Assembly: GCF_005491705.1 (NCBI RefSeq)
Contig: NZ_CP028092.1
Coordinates: forward strand, 1,736,001-1,800,000
Direction: 5' to 3'
DNA length: 64,000 nucleotides
DNA from: Pontibacter sp. SGAir0037
Lineage (GTDB): Bacteria; Bacteroidota; Bacteroidia; Cytophagales; Hymenobacteraceae
Shown here piece by piece: positions 8,595-18,274 of this stretch. Numbering within the stretch: position 1 is the first letter of the stretch; the number at the start of each line of letters is the position of its first letter. The translations under genes and the position numbers were made by a program. The notes under the pieces were generated by a model. That model was given only the letters and a program-made list of their open reading frames with translations. It searched no databases and had not been told where the DNA came from.

Positions 8595-9854
8595 TTATGA
8601 GCCTTGGTCCTTCAAAGCTAATTCTATATGCATAATTAAAAGTTTAGCTGAATTTTTAGATGAATACTGCTCTAAATTACTTAAATCCGGCTCCCATACT
8701 ACTTTATTTTCGAAAAGAAACTGTAACCTCTTCGTGAACTCTCCCTCTAATTCTGAAAAGCTTATGCTTGGGTTATATTCAACCAGAAATCGGAGTGCTT
8801 TACATTCTTTTAGTAAACAAACAGCACTACTTTCTTCATGAAAAACAGCTAAAACGGGTTTCTTACTTAATAAAGCTTGAAAAATTTTCGAGGCTGTATA
8901 ATGTTTTTCTGTACTTCCTATGGTCATTACAGCATAGGCTGCTGAAAGATAGTTAAGCACATGTAAGAAGGGAAAACGCTCTCTAAACTCATGCACTAAA
9001 TATTGAATACCATATTCTTTGGCATAATCTGCAATAGACTTACCATCATAAAAGCCAGTACCAAGAAAGTAAAAATGCTTTCTGCTGTCCCATGCTCCAT
9101 TTTTGACCATTTTACTGACAGCACTAAACATAGCTTTGATAAACAAATGAGAATTTGGTAAAAAAGCGCCGGCATAAACTAGTGGATGGCAATCTGGAAT
9201 GTCTGACCATGGAAACAAAATATTATCAACAACAATTTCATGATCATGAGGATCGAAACCATACGGCATTCCAATGTGCTCAATTTCTTTGTTCTTAAAA
9301 TTCCTGTCTCTAACTGGTTTATAATACGCTTCGGAGACACCGGATAATAAAGACGCCTTCTTTACCGCTATTGGCTCAAGAATTTTAGCAATCTGTAGAC
9401 TAAGTTTTGAACGCCAGTTCTTACGATTATGGATATCTCTTATCCATGGGTCAATGTAATCTATGCCATAGGGAACAGAAGTTCTTTCGTGCAAAATTCT
9501 ACCCATAAGTGCCGTATAAAAAGAAGGTATTGGAATCCAGACAAAATCAATCTGCCTTTCTCTAATTAGTTTCAGAGCTTCCTTGTATAAAAAAGTAAAT
9601 GCTCTTAATCCAATGTCTCCTATCAAACGTGGGGTAGTAAGCTTAAAAGCCTTCGTATAAATTACCTCCACATTATCTGCAACTGTTTTAGCTATATCTT
9701 GGTCAGGTACCTCTTCATAGTATCCAGGCAACACTGTTAGCACAATTGGATGCCATCCAAACTCAGATACAAAGTTAGAAATTAGTCTGGGGCGGTGAAC
9801 TCCCGCTAGATTAGAAGGCGGCCAGTGCGGGTATATGATGAGTAAGTTTTTCAA
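8595..9854 (-). CDS. GT-B glycosyltransferase (family 4-like)
   Basis: 419 residues beginning KNLLIIYPHWPPSNLAGVH (2-20), a nucleotide-sugar transferase N-terminus in which the PPSNLAG loop takes the place of the usual glycine-rich loop. The C-terminal half holds LVYAGAFLPNSH, FYFLGTGFYDG and ASKIFQALLSKKPVLAVF, but the classic GT4 E-x7-E motif is weak (TASKIFQALLSKKP), so it is a divergent member. The start codon is TTG at 9852-9854; no ATG is available close by. It follows a 237-base gene-free AT-rich gap and may have its own promoter, although none matches the consensus exactly. Confidence 0.75.
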   Translation of the reverse strand: MKNLLIIYPHWPPSNLAGVHRPRLISNFVSEFGWHPIVLTVLPGYYEEVPDQDIAKTVADNVEVIYTKAFKLTTPRLIGDIGLRAFTFLYKEALKLIRERQIDFVWIPIPSFYTALMGRILHERTSVPYGIDYIDPWIRDIHNRKNWRSKLSLQIAKILEPIAVKKASLLSGVSEAYYKPVRDRNFKNKEIEHIGMPYGFDPHDHEIVVDNILFPWSDIPDCHPLVYAGAFLPNSHLFIKAMFSAVSKMVKNGAWDSRKHFYFLGTGFYDGKSIADYAKEYGIQYLVHEFRERFPFLHVLNYLSAAYAVMTIGSTEKHYTASKIFQALLSKKPVLAVFHEESSAVCLLKECKALRFLVEYNPSISFSELEGEFTKRLQFLFENKVVWEPDLSNLEQYSSKNSAKLLIMHIELALKDQGS

Positions 9855-10091
9855 AAAATTGAAACTGCTATATTTTTACTTTGAACATATTCTTTAATTT
9901 CTTAATTTATAGCCATTCCAGCAAAATATAAATAACTTATTTACTGATCATATATAAAAAGCAGACATTAGAAAACAATTCTTAGAAGTCTGTAATTGAA
10001 GAAAGTATATTTGTTATTATAGTTTAAAAGAATGAAGCCTCAATACATTATGAATTTCAGTATACTATAAATTTTGAATGTATTGAGCCTT

Positions 10092-11303
10092 TCAAATTAC
10101 TTTCCATAAATTAAGTAGCTTCTCCTCTTCATTCTCCCAGGCCAATGTTTTGCCATTTTCAAATCGAGATCTAGCATTTTTCCTTATTTCCTGCTTTTGA
10201 GCAATAAGTTCTTTTAGTGCTTTATTCAGCTCAGTTGATGTAACTCCTGTGAGCATGCCGCACCATGGGTTTTGTTTTAAAAATAAAGTTTGCCCTTTAG
10301 TATTAGTGGCTATTACAAACAATCCGGCTTGTACGTAAGCAAACATCTTATTCGTTAGGCAAATATCCCTATTAAAGTCGGCTGCTCCCGACTCGAATGC
10401 AAGTCCAACGTCGTACGCTCCTAGCTGCTTATGCAGTTCTGACTGAGGCTTCGGCTCTTGAATATCCAGAATATCAGAATAAGTTTGTAAATACGATTTA
10501 AAAAAGGTAGAATTCAGTTTACCGATCAAGGTGATCTGAACAGAATCTTTGAACTTATAGAGCGCAGGAATAATATGTTCTAACCCCCTACCTGCAGCTA
10601 TATGTTGAGAAAACCAGACAAAATGCAGCTTGCTACTATATTTATCAACTGGAGGTGCAAATTCTTTAGTAGAGAAGGAGTTGTTAACCAGAATAGATGA
10701 ACTGCGGTTCAGATTTTTTATAAGCTTCAACGTTTCCTCACCAATCAAGGGACTAGCATAACTTATATAAGCAGCGGCTGGCAATAATTGCTTCATCAGG
10801 AATATCCGTCTGGAGCGCTCATTCTCGAAGTCATCTACAATTTTTTCTCCCGGGTGATAATCTTCAACATCGAAGGCAAAGGGAATTTTATTCTTTTTAG
10901 CAAAGATATATGCTGGATACAAAGAAGCTAAGTTATGTGCAATAACTAAGTCATAAGTAGGTTTATGCCACTTTAAAACCACCCAAAGCAAAAAACTTCT
11001 TTTAGAATGACCAAATGCATTTAATAGCATGCTTCTCCTGCTCAGCGGGTATAGAATTTTAGCAGCTTTTTCAATAACAGAGCTTAAGAGCCATGTAAAT
11101 AATGGTTTTTTACTAGCGGAGAGACGATTGAAAACAACATTCGCCAAAGAGGATCTAAGTTTCTCATCTAAAGGATCACTCCAATTAGAAAAATCAAAGG
11201 AAAAAACAGTGCATTCAAATTGATTTTCTGCAAGTCGCAGTTCCTTAACCAATCGTGGATTAGTGGCTAAATTATTTGAAGTTAAAAACAGTAATCTTTT
11301 CAT
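10092..11303 (-). CDS. GT-B glycosyltransferase (family 4-like)
   Basis: A 403-residue protein opening RLLFLTSNNLATNPRLVKEL (3-22), a start typical of Bacteroidota glycosyltransferases that act after lipid-linked initiation. FAFDVEDYHPGE lies mid-protein, and the donor-domain strands LHFVWFSQHIAAGRG and VQITLIGKL follow. The C-terminal TNKMFAYVQAGLFVIATNTKGQ stands where the GT4 nucleotide-binding loop should be. It abuts the next gene with no gap. Its 3' end borders the 237-base gap. Specificity unknown. Confidence 0.78.
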   Translation of the reverse strand: MKRLLFLTSNNLATNPRLVKELRLAENQFECTVFSFDFSNWSDPLDEKLRSSLANVVFNRLSASKKPLFTWLLSSVIEKAAKILYPLSRRSMLLNAFGHSKRSFLLWVVLKWHKPTYDLVIAHNLASLYPAYIFAKKNKIPFAFDVEDYHPGEKIVDDFENERSRRIFLMKQLLPAAAYISYASPLIGEETLKLIKNLNRSSSILVNNSFSTKEFAPPVDKYSSKLHFVWFSQHIAAGRGLEHIIPALYKFKDSVQITLIGKLNSTFFKSYLQTYSDILDIQEPKPQSELHKQLGAYDVGLAFESGAADFNRDICLTNKMFAYVQAGLFVIATNTKGQTLFLKQNPWCGMLTGVTSTELNKALKELIAQKQEIRKNARSRFENGKTLAWENEEEKLLNLWKVI

Positions 11304-12278
11304 TTACCGCTGCTCCCTTAAATAAAACTTTAATATTCTGGCTGCTTTCCACCCAAACAAATTCTTCGCCACTTCAACCAGTTCCCCCCCTAGCTTGGGT
11401 GGAAGAACCTTTACCCCCAAGGACTTGTATCTTTTATAAGCAATTTGGGATAGCAGTTTGTTGCGAGGGTATGTAGATACGGCAAAATTTAGATATTGCG
11501 TAGCCATTGCCATATTGAGTGCAGAATTTTCTACGTGTTGGTGCAGGTAATGGTGTTTTAAATCAATAGTGAGCAAAGTGTTCTGCAAATGCTTTTTATT
11601 CGTATTGTTACTTAAACTGCCATCAGCAACCAATCTTCTGTAGTAATTATAAACACCTGGCACATACACAACTCCCTCACTGGCTAATAGTACGCGTGCA
11701 AAAAACTCACCATCATCATCTGGGCACCTATAGTTACGCCACTCTCCTGCTTTGTCAATTATTTTTCGAGGCGTTAGCCATGAGTTTGTCTGGATAAAAT
11801 TCGGATTACCATAACCACCCCAGAGATTAATTAAAAAATCAACGGGTGAATCAGAAGAGTAGATAAAGTGGGATTGATCCCCAGGAGTAGGCTTGCCCAG
11901 TATTTCACTTTCATCTAAGAAACTAATGTAATTGCATACGGCTACTTTGTTTTCTTGACCTTTTAAAGCTTTAATTTGCCTCTCTATTTTATCTTCCGAC
12001 AAGAAATCATCCACATCCATAAACTGAATGTACTCTCCTGTTGCGTGTACTAACCCTGTATTACGAGCAACACCAGCACCAGCATTCTTTTGCTTAAATA
12101 CTTTTACTTTAGGAGATTCAAATTTCTTAGCAGATTCATAACTAGCATCTACCGAAGAATCATCAACAATTATAATTTCTGTATTCTGATATGTCTGCTT
12201 TAAAAGTGCAGTAATTGCATTAGAAATAAAGGTTTCACCATTGTATATAGGAATTATAATTGAGACTTTCGGCAGCAT
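11304..12278 (-). CDS. Family 2 glycosyltransferase
   Basis: 324 residues with the GT2 core: KVSIIIPIYNGETFI (4-18), IIIVDDSSVDAS (36-47), NAGAGVARNTGL (65-76) and the metal-binding DVDD at 88-91. The extended C-terminal region (about 200-324) is helical and probably serves acceptor binding or membrane contact. It is an inverting transferase using a nucleotide sugar in the cytoplasm. It ends directly before the start of the GT-B gene at 10092-11303. Donor unknown. Confidence 0.88.
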   Translation of the reverse strand: MLPKVSIIIPIYNGETFISNAITALLKQTYQNTEIIIVDDSSVDASYESAKKFESPKVKVFKQKNAGAGVARNTGLVHATGEYIQFMDVDDFLSEDKIERQIKALKGQENKVAVCNYISFLDESEILGKPTPGDQSHFIYSSDSPVDFLINLWGGYGNPNFIQTNSWLTPRKIIDKAGEWRNYRCPDDDGEFFARVLLASEGVVYVPGVYNYYRRLVADGSLSNNTNKKHLQNTLLTIDLKHHYLHQHVENSALNMAMATQYLNFAVSTYPRNKLLSQIAYKRYKSLGVKVLPPKLGGELVEVAKNLFGWKAARILKFYLREQR

Positions 12279-12311
12279 AACAAGGTCAATTAGTAAAAAA
12301 TATTCATAACT

Positions 12312-13169
12312 CTAATGAAATATTCCATTCATTAAATCTTTTATACCATAATCAGTTGCCTTCAGCGCTATTCTTGTTCTAGCAAAATCTTTAGTCCTGG
12401 TATAGTATTTTATAATATTTATTAAAAATCGACGCTTGTTTTTATTTAGTATAAAATTTTTCTCCGATAAACTTAAAGGTAAATTAAGTTCATTTAATGC
12501 ATCTTTAAGGTAAAGATAGTTATTAGCCAAATAAGCATATTTATTATTTATTTCCTGCCCTTCATGTCTTCTATAATAACTTAGCTCAAAAGGCAACAAT
12601 ATAGTGATAACTTTAGAAGTTGCTTTTAAATTAAAATAACAATCATTAGCTGGACCGTATTTAGTAGGATAGCCACCAATCTGCCTGAAAAAATCATGTT
12701 TAATCATAGTACCACCCGGTCCAATTAACAAACAGGGTTTTACAAAGAAATGCTGATTAATAATTTGCTTTGCCTCTAAAGCCTTTGCTATGGTAGCATC
12801 AGGGTTATAAATACCAAACGAAGCTTCAGGGAATTGATCAAAAAGCCCCAGGCACTGCTCCATCGCATCAGGGAACAGTAAATCATCAGAGTCAACATAC
12901 ATCAGAAACTCACCAGATGCCAAACTAGCTGCACGGTTTCTGTTAGGATAGTCACCTAAGTTATACTCATTACTATATACCTTTATCCGGTTGTCCTTTG
13001 CTGCGTATGCTTTTGCAATTTCTAAAGTAGTATCAGTAGAGCAGTCATCTGAAATAATAAGCTCCCAGTTATTATAAACAGACCCTATAATACTTTCTAT
13101 TGCCTCTGCTATATATTTTTCTCTATTATAAGCTGTCATCAATACACTAATCAAAGGACGATTTCCCAT
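12312..13169 (-). CDS. Family 2 glycosyltransferase
   Basis: 285 residues. PLISVLMTAYNREKYIAEAI (5-24), ELIISDDCSTDTTLEI (36-51) and YVDSDDLLFPDA with DSDD at 93-96 define a GT2 domain. It lies 5 bases after the GT10 fucosyltransferase gene, so the two are expressed together and may act on adjacent linkages (inference). The gene is AT-rich. Sugar donor not determined. Confidence 0.88.
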   Translation of the reverse strand: MGNRPLISVLMTAYNREKYIAEAIESIIGSVYNNWELIISDDCSTDTTLEIAKAYAAKDNRIKVYSNEYNLGDYPNRNRAASLASGEFLMYVDSDDLLFPDAMEQCLGLFDQFPEASFGIYNPDATIAKALEAKQIINQHFFVKPCLLIGPGGTMIKHDFFRQIGGYPTKYGPANDCYFNLKATSKVITILLPFELSYYRRHEGQEINNKYAYLANNYLYLKDALNELNLPLSLSEKNFILNKNKRRFLINIIKYYTRTKDFARTRIALKATDYGIKDLMNGIFH

Positions 13170-13174
13170 TCTAT

Positions 13175-14143
13175 TTAAGATACTTTGCTCAGCAGGCTAT
13201 TTTTAAATCTGGCCAACTTTGCTTTGTAACGATTCAACTCTGCTTTAATATGATACCACAGGTATATGCCTTTGTGAGCGAATTTATAAACTTTTTTCTT
13301 TTGGTTTGATTGCTCAAAAATGAAAGCGAAAAACTCTACGAACTTTTTCAATTGAAATTGTTCAGGAACTTTGTTATCAAGAAAAGCAGGTTCACTTAAA
13401 ACAGATTTATAGACATCATCATTCCTATCCAAATATTTTATATATGCTATAACTTCATCAATAGAATTATATTTATGGACGTTGATAAATGCTTTCTCAT
13501 TAAAATCAGCCTCTACACAAGGGTTTCCCCAGTAAATAGGAATACAGTTTGCAATAAAGGCATCAAAAATTTTTTCTGTGGTATAACCGGAAGAAGAGTA
13601 ATTTTCAAAAGCTATATTAAATTTACTTTTACTTATAAACTCAAATTTATCAACAACGGGCGAACCAATATTATTTAAGCACTTTCCTCCAGAATCTACT
13701 CTTTTGTACTCAGAGAGCTTATTAAAAAAGTTTATTCTTTCGTTAGCATATGAGTTACTTACAACAAAGCTGCAAAACCTTTGCTTTTTTTTAAATATCA
13801 AATTAACATCCTTCTCTTCTATTAAATAATCTGGGCTATACTTGTTCATCAAGAAGAGAGGCCACCTTAGATAACGGGGACTGTCATTATAATCAAACCC
13901 GATGTGGAAATCACTTTCGCTGAAATTGGGCCTAGTATCTTCTCCAGTAATACAGATTTTATAACAGTTAAACTTCAAATAATTTTTGCTATAGACAGAA
14001 TGAATAAGGAAATCTGGTTTAGGATTTAGTTCTATATCAAAGTGTTGACTTAAATAAATAGTAAAGTAGTTATTTTGAAAATCAAAATTTGGCCACATAT
14101 CGGAAAACCAAATTTTGAACGGCTTTTTAATTTTAGCGCTCAA
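13175..14143 (-). CDS. Alpha-1,3/1,4-fucosyltransferase (GT10)
   Basis: 322 residues. The GT10 C-terminal motif is clear at 174-208: KFNIAFENYSSSGYTTEKI, followed by FDAFIANCIPIYWGNP, which forms the GDP-fucose binding site. Upstream, YKICITGEDTRPNF and YLRWPLF match the acceptor domain. It should transfer L-fucose from GDP-L-fucose to an acceptor sugar, producing a Lewis-type or similar branch. The donor is supplied by gmd and fcl of the same locus. The start is TTG (14141-14143), overlapping nothing, and the FkbM gene lies 13 bases upstream. The C-terminal tail (285-322) is Lys-rich, as in bacterial GT10 proteins that contact the membrane. Confidence 0.88.
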   Translation of the reverse strand: MSAKIKKPFKIWFSDMWPNFDFQNNYFTIYLSQHFDIELNPKPDFLIHSVYSKNYLKFNCYKICITGEDTRPNFSESDFHIGFDYNDSPRYLRWPLFLMNKYSPDYLIEEKDVNLIFKKKQRFCSFVVSNSYANERINFFNKLSEYKRVDSGGKCLNNIGSPVVDKFEFISKSKFNIAFENYSSSGYTTEKIFDAFIANCIPIYWGNPCVEADFNEKAFINVHKYNSIDEVIAYIKYLDRNDDVYKSVLSEPAFLDNKVPEQFQLKKFVEFFAFIFEQSNQKKKVYKFAHKGIYLWYHIKAELNRYKAKLARFKNSLLSKVS

Positions 14144-14156
14144 TACAAGTATTTTT

Positions 14157-14873
14157 TTATTGTTTCTTATTCGACAAGAATTTTATGAACTGAGATAAAT
14201 CTTTCTTCATCATTTTCATCTTGAATCTTAATATTAGAAGTAGATTTCTTGAATTCTTTTCATAAATTTCATCGGCACCAATCTTTGTTAGTAAGGAATA
14301 CCTAAAAGGTTTTAGATAATTTCTAATGTGTTCTGTTCCATAATTGTTTTCAATTGAGAGTATCTTTGTATTTATTTTTGCAAAATCTATAGAATCTAAA
14401 ACTTTGAGTTCTCCTCCTTCAACATCAATACTACAATAATCAACTTCATTTATATTATACTCATTTAGAATGTTTTGAAGCGGCAGAGATGGAATTTCTA
14501 TAAGTTCTTTACTTCCTCCGTGTTCTTCAATTGTGCGATCTATGCGTTGAATGTGTCCTTTGTCAAAGAAGTCTAAGATACCACTCAGCATAATTCCCCA
14601 ACCACTTACAGCCATAAACTGTACATTACTAACTTTGTCACTGATACAACAATTTAGTATTGTGCAAGAGCGATTATTTTTAAGTTGCTCATAAACTACA
14701 GGGTTAGGCTCAATACATATGCCTTTCCAACCCAATTCTTTTTCTAGAACAAATGTATTACTCATATTTATACCATCATAAGCTCCCACATCTAGAGAAA
14801 AACCATTCCGTTTATGTTTAAATAAGTTTTTAACTATAAAGCTATCCTGTCCATATTGTGAGTAATACTGCAT
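14157..14873 (-). CDS. FkbM family SAM-dependent methyltransferase
   Basis: 238 residues beginning YYSQYGQDSFIVKNLF, a start characteristic of one FkbM subgroup. Motif I is SLDVGAYDGINMSNT (26-40), E55 in ICIEPNPVVYEQL binds the ribose, and VDYCSIDVEGGELKVLDSID is the family signature. It likely O-methylates a sugar of the glycan and is cotranscribed with the GT10 gene. A consensus promoter is found about 130 bases upstream (15001-15030), so this gene may begin a sub-operon. Confidence 0.88.
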   Translation of the reverse strand: MQYYSQYGQDSFIVKNLFKHKRNGFSLDVGAYDGINMSNTFVLEKELGWKGICIEPNPVVYEQLKNNRSCTILNCCISDKVSNVQFMAVSGWGIMLSGILDFFDKGHIQRIDRTIEEHGGSKELIEIPSLPLQNILNEYNINEVDYCSIDVEGGELKVLDSIDFAKINTKILSIENNYGTEHIRNYLKPFRYSLLTKIGADEIYEKNSRNLLLILRFKMKMMKKDLSQFIKFLSNKKQ

Positions 14874-15000
14874 ATTTTATATCTTATAAAATCTTAAGGC
14901 AAAAACCTAATTATGAATTTCAAATTTTTCTTTTATGCATACTTTAATTGACCGGACTAAATACATTTTTTCCTGGTGTGTCATCTTACTTTATTAATAG

Positions 15001-15030
15001 CAAAACTATAACCTGCAACTATGCTGGCAA
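15001..15030 (-). promoter_or_regulatory. Possible internal promoter in the polysaccharide locus
   Basis: On the minus strand TTG (complement of 15028-15030), 19 bases and TAGTTTTG (complement of 15001-15008) fit the -33/-7 pattern. It lies inside the 283-base gene-free gap 14874-15156 and would give a leader of about 120 bases for the FkbM gene. Nothing else was recognised in that gap. Confidence 0.4.
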
Positions 15031-15156
15031 AGATATTTTGGTCCGGAGAATCCGAAGAAAGAGAATACTGTGTGTAATAAGTAAGCTAATAATATAATCC
15101 TGAACCAAATAGTAGGGGGCAAGGCACTGCTAAGAATCATTTTCGTCTGAACATTA

Positions 15157-16389
15157 TTAACTGGCTAATTTACTAATATAGTTATTAACCAAATCCCCTA
15201 TCATCTTCCAGTTATAATTAGCTTTCACCAATTCATATGCCTGAGTTCTCATTGTATTAAATTTCAAACTGTCGCTTAATAAACTTGCAATTTGCTCTGC
15301 AAACTGCTCCGCACTATCTGCTATCAATAGATGCTCCCCATTATTATATAGAATGCCCTCTGCTCCCACTTTAGTAGATACCACCGGGTTACCTAAACTC
15401 ATGGCTTCCAAAATTTTAAGACGGGTACCGCTCCCGCTTAGTAAAGGTGCAATAGCAATAGCAGATCGATGGTAATAGGGCACAACACGCCTTACTCTAC
15501 CCACAAAATCAACAGACGAGTCATTCATCAAATTTTGAAACGTATTTGGTTGAGAATTACTCCCTATTATAGTTAAGCTAACACCAGGAATTTTACCTTT
15601 CACCATAGGATAAACTTTCTCGTAAAACCAAAGCAGACCTTCCATATTTGGTAGATAATCCAGGCTTCCACAAAAAATGAGCTGCTTACTCAAATGTTTA
15701 TCATTACGCTCATCGAGAGGTTTCTCGGCTAGGTCTACTCCATTCGGAATAACAACACCTTGTATTTTGTTTTTATTCAAAAAAGTTAGTTTTCTATAAT
15801 CTTCTTCACTGCAACAAAAAAAAGCATTTGCCTTCTTGTAAAGCTTCTCTTCAAGAGAGAGTGCATCCTTTGCATATGCTTTCAACTTTTTAATTTTTTG
15901 CGCTTTAGCCTGCTGCAGCCATAACCTAGAATCTACATTGTGGGCATCATACAAATGGTAAGCAGTAGGAGTTTTTCGTCTGATAATATCTCCGAAGAGC
16001 CCCAGAGCGTTCAAGCTTTCATAAAAAATAATATCAAATGATTGTTCATGGAGCAGCTTCTGCAGGGTTGAGTAAGACCTTAAAAGCGTTTCATTGGCTG
16101 TTGCGGACACAGATCTCACTATGTACCTGTAGTTTAGCGCATCAGCGATCCTCGACGGTAGAATGTTGAAAATAGAGTGATACTTATTTGCGCCATACGT
16201 ACTAATTATGCACACATTGTCAGGGAATTCAGGTTCCCCTTGATGGTGAAAATCTTCAGGATCCTGGGTGGTAAGTACATAAATGGTATGGTACCGTGCC
16301 ATTTCCCGGAGAAGATAGAAACAGCGTAGTGCACCACCATTTACAGGAGGGTAAAATGAATATGGAATAATAGTCAGGATAGTAGCCAT
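15157..16389 (-). CDS. Family 4 glycosyltransferase
   Basis: I place the start at the ATG 16387-16389, giving 410 residues that begin ATILTIIPYSFYPPVNGGAL, a good GT-B N-terminus; the open frame extends upstream to a TTG at 16434 but gains nothing conserved. The donor domain starts near LIFCGSLDYLPNMEGL and ends with LSGSGTRLKILEAMSLGNPVVSTKVG, where the family's acidic pair is partly replaced (SGSGTRLKILEA), as in the TuaH/GT4 subgroup used for teichuronic-type glycans. AYHLYDAHNVDSR is also typical of this subgroup. It lies 24 bases from the previous methyltransferase-like gene. Substrate unknown. Confidence 0.85.
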   Translation of the reverse strand: MATILTIIPYSFYPPVNGGALRCFYLLREMARYHTIYVLTTQDPEDFHHQGEPEFPDNVCIISTYGANKYHSIFNILPSRIADALNYRYIVRSVSATANETLLRSYSTLQKLLHEQSFDIIFYESLNALGLFGDIIRRKTPTAYHLYDAHNVDSRLWLQQAKAQKIKKLKAYAKDALSLEEKLYKKANAFFCCSEEDYRKLTFLNKNKIQGVVIPNGVDLAEKPLDERNDKHLSKQLIFCGSLDYLPNMEGLLWFYEKVYPMVKGKIPGVSLTIIGSNSQPNTFQNLMNDSSVDFVGRVRRVVPYYHRSAIAIAPLLSGSGTRLKILEAMSLGNPVVSTKVGAEGILYNNGEHLLIADSAEQFAEQIASLLSDSLKFNTMRTQAYELVKANYNWKMIGDLVNNYISKLAS

Positions 16390-16458
16390 TGGGCAAGTAG
16401 TGTAATATTGTTTACTCAGCAGAGCTACAAACAAGTGCTACTGATACTAAGATCCAGC

Positions 16459-17340
16459 TCAGATCTGTACCCAAGGAAGATGTTTAACCTTATCCCAGTC
16501 TGTTTCTACCCGATGTTTAGTATAAGGATTATCATGAACAGATTCTATGCTCACTTCGGGAAAATAGTCTTCTCCGACACCATTTAAAATGAAAACAGCA
16601 TTAAAACCGTACCGATGCCCTCCTACAAGCCTGTATCCTTTTTTAGCTAATAATTTTTTCATGGCTAAAAGTGAAACGGATCTGAATTCCACATGCTGAT
16701 TCCCATCTCTGTAGTAAAAATCTTCTTTGTATGGAATAGTTAAAGATAGGTCGCTTGGTATAATGTTATGGGTTTCACATATTATAACACGAGGCTTTAC
16801 TACATCTATTGCCTCCATTATATAATAGTCATTCCCATCTATGTCTAAGCTTAATAAGTCAATTTCTCCAAAAAAACCATTTTCGGCTATCAATTCATTT
16901 ATGTTATCTTTTGTTAACCATGCATTCACAAACCTGGGAGGATAAGCAAATGTGGATTGGTGTTTTGCAAAGAAGGTATTCCCCCTCTCTACCGAACCTT
17001 TATCACCATCGAATAATAATCCGTACCAGCCATGATTCAAAATTAAGTTGGCTGCCATACATTGTGTTCCATCGCCAGCACAAATTTCTACAACACGTTT
17101 ATTTGTTGTTCCTATCAGAGAGAAAATGTAGAGCAGAATACCATCTTCTTCAAACTCTGAATGAACAGAAAATCCGACCTCTCCGAAAGTTGGCATCTCA
17201 GCTGGAGTTAAAAGCTTTTTCATTAACACATATTGACCTGCTGTCTTAATTTGGTCAACTTGTGTATTTTGTTCTTTCTGGACCTCCCTTATTAAGCTGG
17301 TAATAAAATATTTTAATTTGTTAATTAATCTTTTATTCAT
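16459..17340 (-). CDS. Putative FkbM-like methyltransferase
   Basis: 293 residues. A Rossmann SAM-binding motif is visible at VVEICAGDGTQCMAANL (about 83-99), followed by an acidic strand end at LLFDGDKGSVERG and by EIDLLSLDIDGNDYYIMEAI, a variant of the FkbM signature. VIICETHNIIPSDLS follows, as in uncharacterised glycan-locus methyltransferases. The first 60 residues form a Lys/Gln-rich helix with no recognised domain. It is the last gene before a GT4 gene and starts one base after the end of the next GT2 gene. Methyltransferase fold likely; substrate unknown. Confidence 0.72.
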   Translation of the reverse strand: MNKRLINKLKYFITSLIREVQKEQNTQVDQIKTAGQYVLMKKLLTPAEMPTFGEVGFSVHSEFEEDGILLYIFSLIGTTNKRVVEICAGDGTQCMAANLILNHGWYGLLFDGDKGSVERGNTFFAKHQSTFAYPPRFVNAWLTKDNINELIAENGFFGEIDLLSLDIDGNDYYIMEAIDVVKPRVIICETHNIIPSDLSLTIPYKEDFYYRDGNQHVEFRSVSLLAMKKLLAKKGYRLVGGHRYGFNAVFILNGVGEDYFPEVSIESVHDNPYTKHRVETDWDKVKHLPWVQI

Positions 17341-17341
17341 A

Positions 17342-18274
17342 TTACTTATAAAATAAGTGTATAGGTTTAAGAAGCAATTTTCCTATTCTGAAACTCATAC
17401 TTCTCTCATAATTTTCTTGTAGCTGCCGAGCGGCTAAAATACTTTCAGTAAGTGCTTCTTCACAAGCTAATAATTCAGTTTTAAGAAGCTCCTCTTTATT
17501 TACATCCATTAACAGATCAATGTTCTCATAAATATCCTTATGAATTATTTTAGAAAGCAAATGCCAGGAATAAGCCTGCTTTGCATTTTTACCAGTGAAT
17601 TGTTGTTGCGTAAAAGACCCTTCTCTAATATTGTAATGATACAAAGGTTTATTTACAGTAATGCCTGGGTAGTTTTTAAGAATTCGATAAATCCAGTGAA
17701 TATCTTCAGCAACTCTGCCCCTGAAATATTCATGGTATCCCCCGGTGCTCTTTAAAACCTCTTGCGTTATCATCATCGAGGAACAAACAGTTGGTGCTAC
17801 TATTATATCCCTATTCTTCCAAAAGTTCAAGAATTCTTTCTTTAAGTCAACATCAGTAAGAGCAATCTGTCTAGGCTGAGCATTGGAATTTCCAAAATAT
17901 TTATAGCCTGTAAAACAAATTCCTAAATCTGGATTTAACAAAAACTGACTTACTTGTTCTGCTATGCGATCAGGGTCAGACCAATCATCTGCATCTTGAA
18001 ATGTAATAAACTTACCGTTTACCTTTTTAAGAACACTATTTACTGCCCCAATTTTTTTGGTATTTTCTTCAAAACTAACAATGTTTATTCTTTTGTCTTC
18101 AATTTTATTTAAAATTGAAAGGGTTTTATCTGTTGAGGCATCATCAATTAACCAAACTTCCAAATGGTCATAACTCTGGTTCAATATTGAATAAACTGCT
18201 CTTTCAACAAACTCTGAAACATTATAACAGGGAATAAGAACAGAAACAAGTGGTCTTTGAACCGAATTGATCAT
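17342..18274 (-). CDS. Family 2 glycosyltransferase
   Basis: 310 residues with PLVSVLIPCYNVSEFVERAV (8-27), WLIDDASTDKTLSI (41-54) and TFQDADDWSDPDRI (DADD at 94-97). The region after 100 (FLLNPDLGICFTGYKYF) matches GT2 enzymes of capsule clusters. It overlaps the upstream GT2 gene by 4 bases (ATGA), so translation is coupled. Specificity unknown. Confidence 0.88.
   Translation of the reverse strand: MINSVQRPLVSVLIPCYNVSEFVERAVYSILNQSYDHLEVWLIDDASTDKTLSILNKIEDKRINIVSFEENTKKIGAVNSVLKKVNGKFITFQDADDWSDPDRIAEQVSQFLLNPDLGICFTGYKYFGNSNAQPRQIALTDVDLKKEFLNFWKNRDIIVAPTVCSSMMITQEVLKSTGGYHEYFRGRVAEDIHWIYRILKNYPGITVNKPLYHYNIREGSFTQQQFTGKNAKQAYSWHLLSKIIHKDIYENIDLLMDVNKEELLKTELLACEEALTESILAARQLQENYERSMSFRIGKLLLKPIHLFYK

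Noticed and set aside
9855..10091. AT-rich gap as a possible promoter region for the gene at 8595-9854
   Set aside because: No exact TTG / TAnnTTTG pair at the usual spacing; TATATTTTG is close but has the wrong inner distance.
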